From Prorocentrum cordatum (lineage: Eukaryota; Sar; Dinophyceae; Prorocentrales; Prorocentraceae), in assembly GCA_963575745.1 (NCBI GenBank), contig CAUYUJ010016303.1:221772-285771 (forward strand): 64,000 nt of DNA, in the 5' to 3' direction. The first letter of the stretch is position 1; each line of letters starts with the position of its first letter. The position numbers and the translations under genes were made by a program. Under the pieces are notes generated by a model. That model searched no databases and was not told the origin of the DNA. It saw nothing but the letters and a program-made list of their open reading frames with translations. Of this stretch, positions 40,901 through 51,815 are shown one piece after another.

Positions 40901-42060
40901 ATACATCTCTCCCTCGTTGTTGAAGGGCATGCTCTTCCGTGCGGTGCTTAGGTCCTTAGAGCGCGATGCCAGTAGGAAAGCTCAGATGGAGTGCCCTCGA
41001 CTGTGCTTTGATGCCCCTAGAGCCTGGCTCCGATCGAATCGATCGACGCCGCGCGGGAAAAGAAGTGTGGCATCGCTTGTGTGTGGCGCGATCTGGACTC
41101 CGAATCGCGCGTTAGAATGTGGATATCAAGTCGAGTCAACTAAGCGTGCCAGATGCCTTGTATGCGAGGACTCGGAGTTCCACCGCTTGTGGGAGTGTGC
41201 CAGTTGCGCGGATCAGCGACTGACCACTATAGAGCAAGAGGATATCAATCGAGCTCTTGCTGTGGAAGGGCCTGTCGAGAAGTTGTTGCATTCCAAAAGG
41301 ATCCGCGCCCTGCCCCTCCTGGGACAACTAACTTGAGTTGGACTGGCCCGACCCGGGATGATGGATACCTTGCTGGGAATATCTTTGCTGCTGGTAGCTG
41401 CAGCAGGCGTATCATTCCTGACCTCCAGAGGGCTGGATGGGGAGTGGTACAGTGGAGCAGTGGGGGTGGCGTGGAAGGAAGGCTAGTCGGACCCGCCCCC
41501 TCCCCCCTCACGGCTTCCCCCCAGGCTGGAGAGTCTCAGGCTGTAGCAATGGCGGCGCCCCAGCTCGTCGGACACAGCACCATGTACTAAGATGGTTTAA
41601 GTGTTGTTAAACAGTGCGCCCAGCCGCTAGTGTAGCAGTTAAGATAATTTGGGCCTTATGCAGGCGTGATGCAGTTCTTCCAGCAAGGAGCCACATGGGT
41701 CGATAGTTTTCGGAAAGTGAAAGCCCATTTGGACCCGCACGAGGCTGGCTTAGAATTTCTAGGGCGGTGGCGTCGTCTCGGGAATTCTGCCGCCGACTCT
41801 GCTGCGTGCGCTGGAGCTGCCATGCATCCTTCTTGGTTTGAGGAGGACGAGATGGAGCTCCAGCGCCGCATCAAGGTCGCTAAACAAGCTTGTGGTTTAG
41901 CCGCGGAACTGCCCCCACTATGGCACAAGCTTGACCTGTCCGAGGTCGAGCTTGTCCATCCTCCTCGGCCCGAGCAGGCTCCTCTTGCCCCTGCTTTGCA
42001 TGGCCATGTGTGCGAGAAGCTGCGGGGTTTTCACCTTTGCCTGAACTGTAATCGAGTGAG
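37982..42060 (+). pseudogene. Decayed LINE: endonuclease - RT - zinc motif - RNase H
   Basis: Pieces in order. 37982-38218: endonuclease N-terminus (ETCNCTRWRSIEDWL, then IAAQEHHL, then GGTLGGVAVLAR). 38385-38570 in another frame: WGGDFN and SFIDF. 38498-39530: linker and RT fingers in two further frames. 39528-41336: RT palm and thumb, with one in-frame TAG at 39846. The RT has LLGAIAGCSFATTFARIYI, then HVDQYIDG where the YxDD pair should be, so both catalytic Asps are compromised. The tail has RCLVCEDSEFHRLWEC, a Cys-His motif. 41340-41930, shifted again: RNase H, with FAAGSCSR in place of the FTDGSC active-site Asp, then RAGWGVVQW, YxDGLSVV, KVKAHLDP and GNSAADSAA; three stops lie between 41590 and 41666. 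The order is that of a LINE with C-terminal RNase H. An old, inactive copy. Confidence 0.85.
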
Positions 42061-42406
42061 CAGAGGGCAGCAGAAGCCCACCTCTGGGCAGTGTACCGAG
42101 GTGCACGGCTTGACCGCCTCCTCGCTCAAAACACTCCAGCACGTGTGTGTATATCGCTTGTGTGTAGTGATGGTGCGATGCTCACTGTGTGTTCGAAGTG
42201 CAAGAGCTATTCCAGCCACGGACAGATTCGAGGCCTGGCCGTGGAGTGCAGCAAGCGACCAACCCGCCACACCCTGGACAATTGGAGGTTGACCTGCAAG
42301 GGCCGACACCCCAAGCGCCCAAGGGGGTTCGGTGGAAACGGGTCCTTGGTCGCTTGTATAACTGTTCTCGAAGCCGTCCTGGTTGACCCCTCCTCCTGCC
42401 TCTATT

Positions 42407-42560
42407 CCTCCTCCTCCTCCTCCTCCTCCTCCTCCTCCTCCTCCATATTCGTCCCCCCTCCTCCTACTCCACCTCCTCCCCGCTGGTCGTGCTGCTACTG
42501 CCGCTCTACCTCGTCCTCTTCCTCCTCCTCCTCCTCCTCCTCCTCCTCCTCCTCCTGCTC
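42407..42560. repeat. CTC microsatellites
   Basis: Two TCC arrays (about 42407-42443 and 42517-42557), with CTCC-rich sequence between. Confidence 0.88.
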
Positions 42561-42722
42561 CTCCCTGCTCCCGAACGGCAACTGCCTCGAGAACGACGCA
42601 CCCGCAGATGAACTCCCGCCGCCGGAACACGCCCATCTCGCCCGCGTTGCAGGCCTCGGCGCGCTGGCGCGCTGGCCCACACCGCGACCCTCTCTGAACG
42701 CGCGCCCGCAAAGGGGGTAGCA

Positions 42723-42891
42723 TTAGGTTGGGCATGCCCTCCTACAGAGGATTTTGGACCACAAGTAATAATAAGTAGTAAAACAGATTCCGAAATGACA
42801 AAGTCATAGACAAATCGCCCCTGAGGCATTTTTTGACTACTTTTTGAATATCTCCTGTAGAGAGAGAGGGAGAGGGGCAGTCCTGACTGAA
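42723..42891. mobile_element. TIR-A element, copy 5 (8-bp TSD)
   Basis: The left end is TTAGGTTGGGCATGCCCTCC. The right part has ATCTCCTGTAGAG, a short AGAGAGGG expansion and then a damaged terminus ending GACTGAA. GGGTAGCA is present at 42715-42722 and 42892-42899, a clear target duplication. Confidence 0.88.
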
Positions 42892-43044
42892 GGGTAGCAG
42901 GAGGGAGCAGGCAGGCGAGCGGTGGCGATGGCTGATGCTGGCCGCGCTCTCGCCGAAGTCCCCGGCGGCACTCTGGCGGCCAGCGAGAGGGGCTGAATGC
43001 ACTGGGCACGCACCCTGGTCCTGTCCCTCACCTGACCCGAAGGA

Positions 43045-43045
43045 C

Positions 43046-43084
<39 letters not shown>

Positions 43085-43160
43085 CATGATGATGATGATG
43101 ATGATGATGATGAGGAGGAGGAGGAGGAGGAGGAGGAGGAGGAGGAGGAGGAGGAGGAGG
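43045..43160. repeat. GAT then GGA microsatellite
   Basis: GAT about 21 units (one ATC interruption), then GGA about 17 units. Confidence 0.95.
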
Positions 43161-43402
43161 AGAGGAAGTAGGAGGACTTGTCAGGGGCAGGGAGGATGGC
43201 GCCGGAGGAACGGCCCGCGGCATGCACCAAGGGGTGCGAGGGGGAGCGAGAGGGGGGTGGGGGCGGGAGCAGGAAGGAGCCATGGGCACTGCCCCGAGGC
43301 GGCCGACAAGGCGCGCACAGGTGCAGACAGTGGCAGCGTGAGGACAGGAGGGCCCACGGAGGAAGAGAGCTTCCGTGCAACAGAACTCGAGACAGAACCG
43401 AG

Positions 43403-43550
43403 TATACAGTCGGGGCGTTGACCTAAGGACCCCAAATAAGGTTTTCCTATCCAGAACATAGGAAAACCTGAGGCAAGCTGTGAAACACTTAAGGAACACC
43501 GAGCCCCTCCCCAACGAAAAGGGTTCCTTCTTCAGGGCCCCGACTGCATA
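43403..43550. mobile_element. TIR-C element, copy 2
   Basis: Ends TACAGTCGGGGCGTTGACCT and AGGGCCCCGACTGCA, with TA on each side (43403-43404 and 43549-43550), suggesting a TA target duplication. An internal palindrome AGGTTTTCCTA...TAGGAAAACCT lies in its left half. Confidence 0.82.
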
Positions 43551-43867
43551 GCGGAGAGGAGAGGGAGAACGACCCCCTTCACATTCACAGGTTCTCATCC
43601 TGGATCGGTCAGCTGAGGATGGTGAGGGCTAACTGCCGACAGTTACTGGCTGTGGGAGAGAGGAGGGGAGAGAGGGAGGAAGAAGCAGGGGCGATGGCCT
43701 CGAACCGTACGGTGCACCTCAGAGACCCCCGCGTGCCCCTGCCAAGTCTCACCAAGGCTGGCGGAGGCTGCGCAAAGGGATCCCGTCAGGAAGAAAAAGG
43801 GGGGGGCTCGATTCGCCCGCAATGAGACCTCTGGTCATAGCACCGCAGGTACATCATCCTGCTCCTC

Positions 43868-44590
43868 ACCCTCCTCCTCCTCCTCCTCCTCCTCCTGCTA
43901 CTCCTGCTACTCCTGCTCCTCGTCCTCGTTCTCGTCCTCCTCCTCCGCCTCCTTGAAGTCTCTTCCTCCTCCTAGTCCTCCTCCTCCTCCTCGTCCTCTC
44001 GTCCTCCTCGAAGGCTCTTCCTCCTCCTGCTCCTCCTCCTCCTCCTGCTTCTCTCCCTCCTTCCAGGTCATGCAGGGTTCTGGGGGTGATCCCCCTTCCT
44101 CCCATCTCATCCCGCACTTGAACGCTTTCGAAGGGAGGGGCAGGGGGGAGGGAGGGAGCAGGGGGAGAGGGAGATGATGGATCATGGACTGGTCTGCCCC
44201 CAAAGCTAAGCAAGCCTGGGAAAGAGGAAGGCGAGTGCCACGACAAGATCAACGACGGTGCTGCGAGCACCGCCCGCCACCGAAAGAATTGATGGGGGGA
44301 GGGGGGAAGCAAGGAGCACTCCACCAACGATGCGTTTCGACCCTGACCGGCCATCGCAGCACAGCTGGCCCGCCAAGCTGAGACCGCGGCCGTGCAGAGA
44401 TTTGGCCCACAGGCCGCGCCTTACGTTGCATCCTCGGGGGACCTTGTCTCCCCTCTCGGCCCTGTCCGCGTTGAATCGGTGTCGAATCCATGTCGGACTC
44501 GTCGGGTCCGTGTCGAGTCCTTGCCGAATCCTCGCCGAATCCGCGCCAGGTGCGCGTCGAGTCCGCACCAAGCCCGCGTCGGGCTCAAGG
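43868..44590. repeat. TCC-rich arrays and a ~12-bp GTCGAATCC minisatellite
   Basis: 43868-44060: interrupted CTC arrays with CTG and GTC variants. 44473-44590: degenerate tandem GTCGAATCCNNG units, about ten. No gene was seen in 43560-45880. Confidence 0.75.
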
Positions 44591-45176
44591 AAAGACACCA
44601 ATTTGGGGGACAGGCGAATGCCTCGCGACCACCTGCGGACCCCCTTCAGTCCTGCCTGGCACCACCTGGGCAGGGCGGGGCGGGTGCTGTCTCGAGGCAG
44701 CGGCGGGCGAGACCGGGCTGTCCAACGCCAGCCACCTCCACCTGCACCGGCGCAGGCGCCAATACTGCCCGGAGAACGGGCTTGCAGGGGAAGGAGGAGG
44801 AGGAGGAGGAGGAGGAGGAGGAGGAAGACGGAGGACAAGAGGGAATGGGGATCACTGCGCGCTCATGCGGAGCCATCCGAATTGTCGTGAGACGCGCATC
44901 CGAGCGTGCGATGCGCACCCGCATGCGGAAAGCGTCGGAGACGCCACTTTCGGCTGGGAGTGCGAGAATCATAACCGGCTGGCAGCCGGCCAACCCTGAG
45001 CCAACAAATCGCGCCCCCCCTGGCAAGAGAAGACGGCACGCATGCGACGCTATTGGCCACGCGGCCGGGACAACAGACGGCCGGATCCACAATCGACGGG
45101 CTGGCATCCCCCAAGCGGGCCGCCCGAGAGGGGGCGAGGCGAGCACGGAGGAGGGAGGGGGGGGAACTCGCCCACG

Positions 45177-45860
45177 ACGAGCGTCTCTCCTGCATCGCGG
45201 GCCCTCTGGCTGGCACAAATAAACGGCTCCACGATTCAAAAAGGAAAGGGCAGGGAGGGGGGAGGGGGGCCAGTGAGCGCCTCGGGGCGCGCCCACGCGG
45301 CAACCTAAACGGTCGCACGTCCGATGGGGGTATTCCGTGACACAGCGAATTGGGATGCGATTCGTTTTCTCCGCGCAGGGAAAATCTACACGGTCGCTTG
45401 CCACGCTGCGCGATGCCTCCCGCGCCGCACAATGGCAGCGGAAATGTCACGAATTCCGGCTTTGCCGAACCTGTGCTGTTTGCTGCGCCCGGGGGTCTCT
45501 CCGGGAACAACGCGCGCTGGAAGGTCTTGGCCGGGTGGGCGCCGCCGCATGTCATGTCCCCGCCGCGTGGCCGATGGCGCAACAGATGCTACGCGACGCC
45601 TCCGATCCACAGGAGGCGGCGGAAGCGGGGGGCGGAGGAGGGAGGGGAAGAGGAACGCACTCGACGAGCTTCTCGCCTGCGTGTGGGTCATGGGCCCAGT
45701 GGCCGGCTGAAGTAAACCGCGCCAAAAAGTGAGGAGGGGAAGGGGGGGGGGGCGGGAGCGGAGGACAGAGGAGGCGTCTCGCCTGCGGCACGGGCCCTCT
45801 GGCCGGCCCAGATTAACTGCGCCGCATTTCAAAAGGGAAGGGGAAGGGCGGGGGCGGAGG
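45177..45860. repeat. Three diverged copies of a ~80-bp sequence
   Basis: Copies at about 45177-45260, 45666-45745 and 45772-45855 share GAGCGTCTCGCCTGC, then GGGCCCTCTGGCCGGC, then AAACTGCGCC, then a GGGAAGGGG tract. The spacing is unequal. The last copy abuts the 3' end of the LINE at 45884. Confidence 0.65.
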
Positions 45861-45883
45861 GCGGGCGGAGGGAGGGAGGCGAA

Positions 45884-48800
45884 CTAGGAGCCTGAGCGGC
45901 GTCGCTTCACGGCGGAGGAAACCAGAGACATTGCTTTTGGGTGTCCCCCGACGCCCCCCCGAACAAAGCCGCGCAAGAGGCCGGTCACGTCCGAAATGCC
46001 GCCTTGGCGCCGGCTGCTGGCGTGGAGCCGGCACATGGCGTAGACCCCCACTGCGCGGAGCGCCGCTGCGCGAGCCGCGTCCCAGTCTCGACCGCGAGGC
46101 GCCGAGGCTGGCGACGTCGCGATGCCAAGGAAGTCCGCGAAACACTGGTCAACTGGAGGCCTGCCGAGTCCCAGCCAACGCTGGCAGAGGTCGTGGAAGC
46201 GGGGGCAAATGGCGTAGTGCCCCAAAGCGTCGCGACAGCTTGGGCAGCCTAATGCACAAGTGACTCTCCGTCGCTGGCCATAGCCGGCAACCCACCCATC
46301 GAACGCCGCGCGGAACTGGCAGGCCTGCACGCGCGGCAGGAGCAGCGCGGAGACGGCCCTCCTGCTCCCCAACCACTTCGCCATGCGGCGCCCAGGCAGC
46401 ACTTGGATGTCCCATCTGCCCAGTCGACGGCGAGCGTGTCGCTGCACCTCCAGAGAATTGCGAACACTGTGAAGTTTGATCGCCCGGGCCTGCCACCCAG
46501 CTCGCTGGTGTTCTTCACACCCCGCCTGTAACATGAGTCTGCCGTCTGGCCCTGGATCCTCAAGCAGCGTCGATGCCGACTCCAACGAAAGGATGAAGCA
46601 GCCGTGGAGCCAGACACTGCAATGGGCAGAACAGGAATGGCCACCCGCACTCGTCATTTGCAACCTCATTGAACGAGCTCGCCGTGCGATCTGCAAGCCC
46701 CCGCGCGCCGCTTTCTCGTGGACTGCCACCCGGGCGCGGGCTGCCGCCGAGCCGGCGCGGATGTCAGGGAGCTCGATCGGAAACGCCGCAGACTTCATTC
46801 CCCTGAGAAATCCTGCTGTCACCCAGCCTGGGGGGCCCTGGAAGAGCGCGCGGCAGGCGCGGCCCTCAAGCGCGCCGAAGTCTGGAGGCAAAGGATCAAG
46901 TTGAGCAACGAACTTTAGCACGGAGGGGACGAAGACTCTGCGAGCGTCCACCGAGTGGAATAATTCGAGCCCCATCGTGCCCCACAGCCGCGCCCTCTCA
47001 ATGAACTTCTTGAAAGCGGCCTCCCATGAAAGAAGGCCCCGGCTAGGACCAACGCAGAAACCGAGATACTTAGCCTTCGAATCCACCGTCAACGCACCCC
47101 AAAGGGGAGCAAGCTCCGCCAAGCGGGCACGAATGCGAACCGGGTCGAACGGACTATGCGGCACGAGCACCGTCTGGGAGACATTGAGAGCCAGCCCCGA
47201 CATGCGCTCATATTCTTGGAAGATGGCCTGGAGGCGGCCGATGACTTCCAGATGCTGGGGTGCACGAGCGCCGCGTCGTCCGCGAATGCTCTGAGCGTGC
47301 CGCCTGGGGTCTGCCGAACGAGCCCTCTCAAAAGCACGTCCTCTGCAACGGCGAACAGGAGCGGCGACAGCGGGCACCCCTGTCGAATGCCCCGGCAGAT
47401 TGCGAATCCATGATGTCGGGAGCCCCCCAGGACAATCTGGCACCGTAGGTTCGCGCAGAGCACGGAGATGAAATTGGGCAACCAAACCGGCCAATCCAGG
47501 GCCCGGAAAACTTCCTGCATAAATGTGTGCTCCACCGAGGGGAACGCCGCGGCAAAGTCGTAGAACATGGCGCCCCCGTCCTCTGACGAGCATGCGCTCG
47601 AGGCCATGGCCTCGTCAATGTCCACCAGGTTGGCGAGCGTCGACCGGCCCCCGATGAACCCGCGCTGGGCCGGCCAGACCTGGGAGCCCACCAATGGTTC
47701 GATCGCCAAGCGCACCGCGCTGGCGAGGGGCCTGTTGTCGGTGTTCGTCACGTTGGGCGGGCGTGCGTTCCCGACTTCGCAGCATCCTTCCCCCGTGGGG
47801 GTAAGGCCTGACAGCTTCTTCGGGAGGAAGAAAAGCAAGCTGCTGTTGAAGTCCCTCGTTACTCCTCGCCGGTGAGTTCTGGGCCGCCCTCCCCGCACAT
47901 CGCCTGGATGGCGCCGAAGAAGACTTGGGCTGGCAGATCCACGGCCCGGCGCCAAGCGACGAATGGGATGAGGTCTGGGCCCGGCGCGGAATCGTTGGAG
48001 CTCAGCACTGCCTCTCGGATATGCTGCTGCTCCAGGCGGAGGTTGCGCAGGGGCGAGTCGAAGAGATGTTGCTGGCGTCTGTCGTCGCGGTCATCGTCCA
48101 GCCAAGCTTGGAGTAGAGTGCGGTCGATCTGAGACGCGTTGAATGTCTCTGCCCAGTGAGAGCGAAGCTCCGCGGCCATGGCGCTCGGCGCGACCACCAC
48201 CTCGCCGCGCCGGGTCTGCACGGCCCCCAGGTTGCAAGTTCGACCTGGCGCTGTGCGGAAGATCAGGCGCGTATTCTTCTGTCGGGCCTGTCTGGCGCGC
48301 TGCTCGTTCCCTCCGGTCAGCTCAGGGTGCGTCTTGCCCAGCTCGTCGAGCGCGTGCTCGCGGGCGAGTTGAAAAACGTGGTCCTTGACCTTCTGGAGGC
48401 GCCGGGACATGTTGCCCTCTAACTGGTACGGGTTGTCCACCATGTCCTTGAGGAGCGGGCATCGGATCAGGCAATATGAAATATCCTTACAGTATAATTT
48501 CTCAGAGGCCCAGATGAACTTCATAGCGACCCCGATTCTGCCTTCTAGGGACATTGCGGCCGGCGGGCTCCGCAGCTCATGGTCCAGACGCTCAGCCACG
48601 GCGCGGGTACAATTCTTGAGCATGCGTCGCCTCCCCAGGGCGGAGGCCGGCGGGTTGCCCTCGAGCGCGTCGAAGTACTCGAGAGCGAGGCGGCGCGGGA
48701 ACTCGTCATGTTCCAAGGCGCGCCTGGATATGTTGCGCTCGTTGGCCGGGAGCTTCTGCGGGGCGTGGCGGGCGAAGAACACTGCCCTGTGGTGCGAGAG

Positions 48801-49165
48801 GTCGTGGCGCCATTCGAGGGCGGACACCCGGAGCTGCCGATCAAGTTGTTCAGCCACATGCTGGTTGCAATAGATGCGGTCCAGTCTGGAACGTGCACTG
48901 GCCGACGCGTGCGTAGGCTCCCCCTGGTACATCTCGTGGAGGGCGTACGGGAGCCCGAGGACAGACCGAAAATGCGATTCCTCACCCCCGTCACGGCGAC
49001 CAGAAGCTCCGCCCGAGTTGGGGGACATCCTGTCGTCGGAGGAGGCGACGTAATTGAAGTCACCGCCGAGGAGCGTGAGCACGTCTCGGGGATCGGCCAA
49101 ACTGTCGGCGATCCTGGAGCGGAGTAGTGCCCGGAGGGACGGGAAAGAAGTAGCCGATGACCTCA
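45884..49165 (-). pseudogene. 5'-truncated LINE of a second lineage (endonuclease remnant - RT - zinc knuckle)
   Basis: Runs leftwards in three frames. 49165-47865: the last third of an endonuclease (LLGGDFNYVAS, LDRIYCN, DLSHHRAVF) and the linker up to SAPGPDLIPFVAWRRAV. 47955-47250: RT with FNSSLLFFLPKK, QRGFIGGRST, FYDFAAAFPSVEH (motif A Asp present), IRQGCPLSPLLFAV and FADDAALV, an intact ADD catalytic box. 47250-45884: thumb and connection (MSGLALNVSQTVLVPHS, YLGFCVGPS) and CALGCPSCRDALGHYAICP, a Cys-His knuckle, ending VKRRRSGS. Two frameshifts, near 47870 and 47250. The endonuclease N-terminus is missing and the sequence stops at a small GACCTCAAATGCGGA repeat at about 49150-49220, as expected for incomplete reverse transcription. 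Confidence 0.88.
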
Positions 49166-49225
49166 AATGCGGATCCAAACCAATGACCTCAAATGCGGAC
49201 CTCAAATGCCGATGACCTCAACATG

Positions 49226-49267
49226 TTACTATTATGTTGAATATTCCCCTGGAGAAAGGCATGCCCG
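49226..49267. mobile_element. TIR-A right-end fragment
   Basis: ATGTTGAATATTCCCCTGGA, then GAAAGGCATGCCCGACTCA, matches the right ends of the TIR-A copies. No left end is visible; it directly adjoins the truncated LINE. Confidence 0.65.
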
Positions 49268-49918
49268 ACTCAAGGCCAGGCGGGGCCGTCTCCCTCGCGC
49301 ACATAAATGCGCGGCCCTTCCTGTCGTCGTCCTCCCGCGTCCCGCTCCGGCGGCCCTTGGTCCATCACTCTTCGCCTGGTTCCTCCAACCTTTGAGACGA
49401 ACATCCTGGAGGCCTCGCGCAGCAACTTGAAACCCCATTTACGTGGAACCACATCGGAATTACGTCGGGGTCGTCGAAGCTGCGTCGGAACCACGTCGGA
49501 ATTACGTCGGATCTACGTCGGAGCATCGCCGCGCGAACGTCGTCCCAGATCTGACGGGGCGGACGTGTGAAGTATATGATGAAACTATTGCGTGCCGCCC
49601 GAGGCCTCCTCGAATGGTTCTTCCCACTCCACTCCTCGCTGCTCGCGTCTCGTGGAGCACACAGGAGGCACCTGTGCTTGCATACCACCGCGCCTGGGCC
49701 TGGCCAGACACGGCGGTATTGCATACATGGGGTGCCTAACCGCGGGGGGTTATAAGGCCCTCGTCCCCATCGACGCCCTCCTTCGAGCGCCCAGACATGC
49801 GCAAACGCCCAAACATGCGCAAATGCACCGTTGGCCGCCACTCCCCCTACACACACGAGCCCTCGACTCCTCCTCCTGCGCACCAGAGAGGCGCAATCCG
49901 CACAACTCGCCCCCACCT

Positions 49919-50015
49919 TCCTCCTCCTCCTCAACTTCCTCCTCCTCCTCCTCCTCCTCCTCCTCCTCCTCCTCCTCCTCCTCTTCCTCCACCTCCTCAT
50001 CTTCCTCCTCCATGT
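49919..50015. repeat. CTC microsatellite
   Basis: About 25 TCC units with AAC, CAC and ATC interruptions. 49280-49918 has no gene; 49440-49530 is a degenerate ACGTCGGAATTACGTCGGA repeat. Confidence 0.9.
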
Positions 50016-50872
50016 CCTCCTCCAGGGGCAATCATCGGCTACACGCACGAGTGACCCTGGACAAGAGTGACCTGTGGCCCCGCACCACGAATCATTCCGG
50101 CGGAGCGTCACTCTCACGTTGTGCCCGGAATCAAACCTTTCACCTGGCACGCTGAGCCGCGGGCCGAAGCGAACGCCAGCGCAGCCACGTCCGTCCCGGG
50201 GTCCACGTCGAGGTCCTGGCTCCGAGGGCGGGCGGGGTGCGGTCCGCCTGGGCGGCAGGAGAAGGGCAACGAGCGCGCAGGACGCATCTGCACGCCACCA
50301 CGGTGCCTGGCCAGGGCCATCCTGGGCCTTGGTATGGTATACACGCCCCCTTGGCCGAGGCCGGGGGGGCGTTAAATGACAGCGCACCATCCCAGGGTCC
50401 CAGATGGCCCTGGCCAAGCACGACGCCCAGAAGTGGCTGGCAAGCGTGGGCCCGTTGCGAGAAGGAGAAAGAGGGCAGAGGGGGCCGGAGAGCGCACCAC
50501 TTCGGACGACGGGTTCGGCCCGGCCCGCAGGTTGCAGGCACCCGCTGGGCAGGCCTCACACTGGCGGGGGGCCCCGCTCGAATGGCAGGACTTGGAAAAA
50601 CCTGCCCTCGCGGCGCGGTCGAAGTGGGGTCCTGGCCTGGAAAGCCGACGGGCCGCGGCGATCGGGGCGCGGTGCAACCTGCCTGCACGCCCGAAGTCGA
50701 AAACAAGCTCTGGCTTCTAGCACACCTTGCCCAAGAGAAGGCGCCGCGTTGGGGCATCCCCCTCGGCGGCCCAGCGCTCGGTCTGTCCTCCGCCTCCCCC
50801 CCTCATCCTCCTCTCCTCATCCTCTCTTCCTCCTCCTCCTCCTCCCTCCTCCTCCCCATCCTCATCCTCCTC

Positions 50873-50880
50873 ATCATCAT

Positions 50881-50939
<59 letters not shown>

Positions 50940-50940
50940 G

Positions 50941-50999
<59 letters not shown>

Positions 51000-51000
51000 G

Positions 51001-51068
<68 letters not shown>

Positions 51069-51089
51069 CATCATCATCATCATCATCAG

Positions 51090-51175
<86 letters not shown>

Positions 51176-51176
51176 G

Positions 51177-51208
<32 letters not shown>

Positions 51209-51218
51209 CATCATCATG

Positions 51219-51259
<41 letters not shown>

Positions 51260-51260
51260 G

Positions 51261-51292
<32 letters not shown>

Positions 51293-51293
51293 C
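50873..51293. repeat. ATC microsatellite, ~420 bp, with spaced CAG interruptions
   Basis: About 138 units of ATC. Isolated CAG triplets at 50938, 50998, 51087, 51174 and 51258 are spaced 60, 89, 87 and 84 bp, pointing to duplication of longer blocks. Three places break the phase (CCCATC at 51067, CACATC at 51208, ATGCATC at 51216). Confidence 0.97.
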
Positions 51294-51488
51294 ATAATGC
51301 CAGGCGTTGACAGGGCGCAGGGGCGACAAATGGCCCAGAGCCCAGCGGTGGGGGTGTGCGGTGGCCCCCGCGTGCCCCGAGGGGCGACGGGGCCCGCGAG
51401 CCAGCGGCCGCGCAAGCTCGGGGGTCGTCATACAGTGGAGGCCAGTCCAGAAGCCTCGAAAAACAAAGATTCTATGAACATTAACTCT

Positions 51489-51616
51489 TGGCGCTCCGCG
51501 CGGATTCCTTGGATCTGCACTGGGCCCCCTCGGCGGCGCTTCCGGCGCCGCCCCTAATTAGCGCGCTCCAGGGAGGGGGGTCCAGCGCAAATCCAAGAAA
51601 TCAGCGCGGAGCGCCA
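51489..51616. mobile_element. TIR-D element, copy 3
   Basis: Ends TGGCGCTCCGCGCGGATTCC and AATCAGCGCGGAGCGCCA, with CTTGGATCTGC / AATCCAAGA in the arms. A close match to copy 1. Confidence 0.82.
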
Positions 51617-51650
51617 ACAATTTCCGTTTACAGTAGGGGCCTGACCAAAA

Positions 51651-51812
51651 TGAAGGGGCCCCAGAACACACAAATAAATACACACAAATAAAAATATTCC
51701 CCATGTTCCCATATTTTCTGAGTTTCTGTCTTCCCCCCCCACTTCCCATATGTTCGCATATTGCCTGGGGAATCGACGATTAATTGTCTGTGTGGTTTTT
51801 CCCCTCCTTACA
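51651..51812 (+). mobile_element. DR1 element, copy 7 (TSD AAA)
   Basis: TGAAGGGGCCCCAGAACACA to CCCCTCCTTACA. AAA on both sides (51648-51650 and 51813-51815), although A-rich flanks make this less telling. It lies 34 bp right of TIR-D copy 3. Confidence 0.85.
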
Positions 51813-51815
51813 AAA

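Noticed and set aside
43047-43421. A Met-rich then Arg-rich protein
   Set aside because: It is the GAT/GGA microsatellite translated out of phase.
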